Shown here: positions 4,623 to 6,834 of the stretch, one piece after another
Layout: each line of letters begins with the position of its first letter
Position numbering within the stretch: the first letter of the stretch is position 1
Assembly: GCA_903930035.1 (NCBI GenBank)
Contig: CAIYXG010000449.1
Span: forward strand, 1-6,834
DNA: 6,834 bases
Origin: an uncultured Actinomycetes bacterium
Lineage (GTDB): Bacteria > Actinomycetota > Acidimicrobiia > Acidimicrobiales > Microtrichaceae
Reading direction: 5' to 3'
Notes under the pieces: model-generated
Database searches by the model: none
Told to the model about the DNA's origin: nothing
What the model saw: only the letters and a program-made list of their open reading frames with translations
Position numbers and translations under genes: made by a program

Positions 4623-5507
4623 ATGAGCGAGCAGCTGGAACAGGGCGCCGTCCGCGCCAACGGGATCGACTTCGTCTACCTGGCCGCCGGGCCCGCCGAT
4701 GGCCCGCTGGCGCTGTGCCTGCACGGCTACCCGGACTCGGCGTGGACCTGGCGCCACCTGCTGCCGGAGCTGGCGGCGGCCGGCTACCGGGCCGTCGCCC
4801 CGTTCAACCGCGGGTACGCCCCGACGTCGGTCGCCGCCGATGGCCGCTACCAGGCCGGCGTGCTGGGCCAGGACGCCAATGCCCTGCACGAGGCCCTCGG
4901 CGCCGGTCCCGACGCCGTGCTGGTCGGCCACGACTGGGGCGCGATGGGCGCGTACGCCGCGACCGGCACCGAGCCCGGCCGCTGGCGCAAGGTGGTCGCC
5001 GCCGCGGTCCCTCCCGGCCCCGTGACCGCGCAGGCGTTCTTCTCCTACGACCAGCTCAAGCTGTCCTTCTACATGTTCTTCCAGCTCACCCCGCTGGCCG
5101 ACATGGCGGTGCCGCTCGACGACTACGAGTTCGTGCGGCGCCTGTGGGAGGACTGGTCCCCCGGCTACGACGGCGCCGAGGACTTCCAGCGCTTCGTGGA
5201 CTGCATGGCCACGCCGGAGCACCTGGCGGGCGCGCTCGGCGCCTACCGCCAGACGCTGCAGTTCGAGCTGCAGGACCCGGCGCTCGAGGCGCACCAGAAC
5301 GCCACGCTCGGCCTGCCCGAGGTCCCGCTCCTCTACCTGCACGGCACCACGGACGGCTGCATGTCGCCGTCGCTCGCCGCCACCGCCGGCGACTACCTGA
5401 CCTACCCGGGCAGCCGGGCCGTCATGGTCGAGGGTGCCGGCCACTTCCTCCAGCTCGAGCAGCCCGAGCAGGTCAACGCGCTCATCCTGGGGTTCCTGGC
5501 CGAGTAG
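4623..5507 (+). CDS. Alpha/beta hydrolase, probable epoxide hydrolase
   Basis: This 294-aa protein has the alpha/beta-hydrolase core with a cap. Visible elements are the oxyanion motif HGYPD (34-38), the nucleophile elbow GHDWGA (102-107), acid D244 (GTTDGC) and H274 (GAGHFLQLEQPEQV). The nucleophile is Asp104 rather than Ser, and GHDWG is the epoxide hydrolase/haloalkane dehalogenase pattern. Cap Tyr208 in AYRQ resembles the ring-opening Tyr of the WYR motif, which favours an epoxide hydrolase. The loop after strand 4 reads NRGYAPTS rather than the RxxR of fluoroacetate dehalogenases. No signal peptide is visible, so it is cytoplasmic. It is divergent from the arsenic operon and shares its 115-nt upstream region; a functional link is not evident. 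The substrate is unknown. Confidence 0.9.
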   Translation: MSEQLEQGAVRANGIDFVYLAAGPADGPLALCLHGYPDSAWTWRHLLPELAAAGYRAVAPFNRGYAPTSVAADGRYQAGVLGQDANALHEALGAGPDAVLVGHDWGAMGAYAATGTEPGRWRKVVAAAVPPGPVTAQAFFSYDQLKLSFYMFFQLTPLADMAVPLDDYEFVRRLWEDWSPGYDGAEDFQRFVDCMATPEHLAGALGAYRQTLQFELQDPALEAHQNATLGLPEVPLLYLHGTTDGCMSPSLAATAGDYLTYPGSRAVMVEGAGHFLQLEQPEQVNALILGFLAE

Positions 5508-5567
5508 CCAGCCCGGCCAGACCGGCGGTCGACCCGGCGCCTCAGCCCGCCACCTCGGCCCGGCGCG

Positions 5568-6443
5568 TCAGCCCGGCGACGGGCCCAGGTGCACCGTGCG
5601 CGACCTGCCGCGGCCGGTCGTGTGCACCAGCCCGTCGGCCGCGAGCGACGCCACCACGTCGTCGGCCGCGTGCCCGCCCGGCAGGTCGAGCGCGCCGACC
5701 TGCACGGCCCCGTCGGCCAGCGCGGCCATGACCGCGCCGCGGGCCTGGCGGAGCGAGCCGTCGAACCTCCCCTGCTTCCGTGACACGGCGGCCGACCCGT
5801 CGGCCGGATCCACTCCACTGCCGCCCCGCCACGCACACCCGTCGGCCACCGGGCAGGTACTGCACGCGGGCACCGGCCGGCACACGGTGGCGCCCAGGTC
5901 GAGCACCGTCTGGTTCCACAGCCACGCCCTCCCGGCGGGCAACCAGTCGTCGGCGGCCTGCTGGGCGGCGCGCGGGGTGAGCCGCTCCCCCGCCCTCCGG
6001 GCCAGGACGCGGCCGACGTTGGTGTCGACTACCGCGGCGTCGGCCTCGAACGCGAAGGCCAGCACGGCCCGCGCCGTGTAGGGCCCGACACCGGGCAGGG
6101 CCAGGAGCGCGTCCAGGTCGGCCGGCAGCGCGCCGCCGTGCAGGTCGACGACCTGCTGCGCGGCCCGGTGCAGGTTGAGCGCCCGCCGCGGGTAGCCCAT
6201 CCCCTGCCAGGCGGTCAGCACGTCGGCCGCCGGCGCGGCGGCAAAGTCGGCCGGGGTGGGCCAGCGGTCGCAGAACTCGGTCCAGCGCGGGACGACCCGG
6301 TCGACCTGGGTCTGCTGGAGCATGACCTCGGCGACCAGCACGTGCCACGGGTCCCGCGTGGCACGCCACGGCAGGTCGCGCAGGTGGCGGCGGCCCCACG
6401 CCAGCAGGGCGCGCTGGTCGTCGGTCAGGCGGGGGCGGGGCAC
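5568..6443 (-). CDS. mutY: A/G-specific adenine glycosylase MutY
   Basis: This 291-aa enzyme removes adenine opposite 8-oxoguanine (base excision repair). It has the catalytic Glu39 in AEVMLQQTQV, the intercalating-Tyr position Y84 in GMGYPRRALNLH, the helix-hairpin-helix LPGVGPYTA (116-124) with catalytic Asp140 in VVDTNVGRVLAR, and an iron-sulfur cluster site C188, C194, C197, C203. The first cluster spacing is X5 rather than the X6 of E. coli MutY. After the cluster only about 88 residues follow, starting FDGSLRQARG. This is a short winged-helix-like tail instead of the NUDIX-like 8-oxoG domain of E. coli MutY, as is usual for actinobacterial MutY. GTG 6443 follows the methyltransferase stop by 7 nt with no strong SD, so translation is probably coupled. 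It converges on the hydrolase gene across 60 nt that hold no clear terminator. Confidence 0.95.
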   Translation of the reverse strand: MPRPRLTDDQRALLAWGRRHLRDLPWRATRDPWHVLVAEVMLQQTQVDRVVPRWTEFCDRWPTPADFAAAPAADVLTAWQGMGYPRRALNLHRAAQQVVDLHGGALPADLDALLALPGVGPYTARAVLAFAFEADAAVVDTNVGRVLARRAGERLTPRAAQQAADDWLPAGRAWLWNQTVLDLGATVCRPVPACSTCPVADGCAWRGGSGVDPADGSAAVSRKQGRFDGSLRQARGAVMAALADGAVQVGALDLPGGHAADDVVASLAADGLVHTTGRGRSRTVHLGPSPG

Positions 6444-6450
6444 GGCCCGG

Positions 6451-6834
6451 TCAGGCCAGGTTGCGGCGGACGACCGCCGTGGCCGAGGTGCCGTCCTCGT
6501 CCGAGAACACCGTGGCGTCGTCGGGCGCACCGAACGCCGTGCCCAGCACCAGCACGGCACCGCCGGCGCGGGTGACGCGGCCCACCTCGGCCCACCACGC
6601 ATCGTCGCGCTCGGGCGGGGTCGACGGGTCGCCCGAGACGACCACGTTGAAGGCCTCGGTGCGGAACGGCAGCGCGTCGGCGCGGGCCACCACGACCGGG
6701 GCGGGCACGGCGCGGCGCAGCTCGGCGGCGCGGGCGGGGTCGGACTCCGCGGCGACCACCGAGCGGCCGGCGCGGTGGAGCACCCCGGTGAGGAGTCCGG
6801 TGCCGGCGTCGACGTCGAGCACGGCGGCGCCGGC
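6451..6834 (-). CDS. Class I SAM-dependent methyltransferase-like protein (5' end outside window)
   Basis: The frame is open to the right edge, so only the C-terminal 127 residues are seen. They start AGAAVLDVDAGTG, the SAM-binding motif I, in which the usual VLDVGAGTG has Asp in place of the first Gly. The acidic residue at the end of strand 2 follows (VVAAESD), then the ADALPFRTEAFNVVVS block typical of Methyltransf_11, and the AEVGRVTRAGGAVLVLG post-motif. The GTG at 6822 lies inside motif I, so it is not the true start. Substrate is unknown. A protein ending only about 35 residues after that last strand is short for the fold, so a minimal or degenerate enzyme is possible. It is co-transcribed with mutY (7-nt gap); a role in DNA repair is not implied by sequence. 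Confidence 0.75.
   Translation of the reverse strand, partial: AGAAVLDVDAGTGLLTGVLHRAGRSVVAAESDPARAAELRRAVPAPVVVARADALPFRTEAFNVVVSGDPSTPPERDDAWWAEVGRVTRAGGAVLVLGTAFGAPDDATVFSDEDGTSATAVVRRNLA

Noticed and set aside
5508..5567. Bidirectional terminator between the hydrolase and mutY, including the GGTCGACC palindrome at 5527-5534
   Set aside because: No stem longer than a few pairs with a usable loop and no T-run. The 8-bp palindrome is expected often at this base composition.
4449..5731. Long frames overlapping the hydrolase (4449-5444 minus, 4715-5731 plus)
   Set aside because: The hydrolase frame carries a complete catalytic triad and cap motifs. The others are low-complexity shadows.
6451..6822. 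Complete small methyltransferase starting at GTG 6822
   Set aside because: That GTG encodes a residue of the SAM-binding motif I and the frame stays open to the window edge, so the true start lies outside.
1..6834. tRNA, rRNA, riboswitch or CRISPR elements
   Set aside because: No cloverleaf, conserved rRNA segment, riboswitch core or regularly spaced repeat was seen on either strand.

Overview
The window is about 70% G+C or higher, compactly coded, and reads as a chromosomal segment of an actinobacterium. Three things point that way: the base composition, the short NUDIX-less MutY, and two start codons 6-7 nt downstream of a TAGGGT hexamer (the leaderless-promoter layout common in Actinobacteria). 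An Acidimicrobiia-like member is possible, but the sequence does not settle it. I see no rRNA, tRNA, CRISPR array, transposase or phage gene.

Left part (1-2767). A long stem-loop with 19-bp perfect arms sits at 17-67, immediately upstream of a candidate leaderless promoter for a small DUF2752 membrane protein (83-544, +). It converges on a probable minus-strand operon read as MBL-fold metallohydrolase (1707-2591), flavin reductase-family protein (1109-1633), then gamma-carbonic-anhydrase-like beta-helix protein (563-1081). A common pathway for these three is not evident. Positions 2592-2767 hold the presumed promoter region of that operon and the end of the arsenic operon, with no gene.

Middle part (2768-4507, minus strand). 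This is an arsenic-handling operon: aquaporin-family channel, arsenate reductase ArsC and an ArsI/CadI-type vicinal-oxygen-chelate metalloprotein. The channel and arsC overlap by 4 nt (ATGA). No ArsB or Acr3 pump and no ArsR is visible. The simplest reading is that ArsC reduces arsenate to arsenite, which leaves passively through the channel, while the ArsI/CadI protein binds or cleaves trivalent organoarsenicals or binds a soft metal. A GGTGAAC motif occurs twice upstream of the channel and once in a hairpin between arsC and arsI.

Right part (4508-6834). A 115-nt divergent intergenic region separates the arsenic operon from an epoxide-hydrolase-like alpha/beta hydrolase (4623-5507, +). That gene converges on mutY (5568-6443, -), an A/G-specific adenine glycosylase. 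mutY lies 7 nt behind a class I SAM-dependent methyltransferase-like gene (6451-6834, -) that runs off the right edge. No wholly unprecedented system was found. The most interesting points are the pump-less arsenic operon with its repeated motif and cysteine-rich ArsI tail, the large stem-loop at the left edge, and a gamma-CA homologue in which one zinc-ligand histidine is replaced by glutamate.
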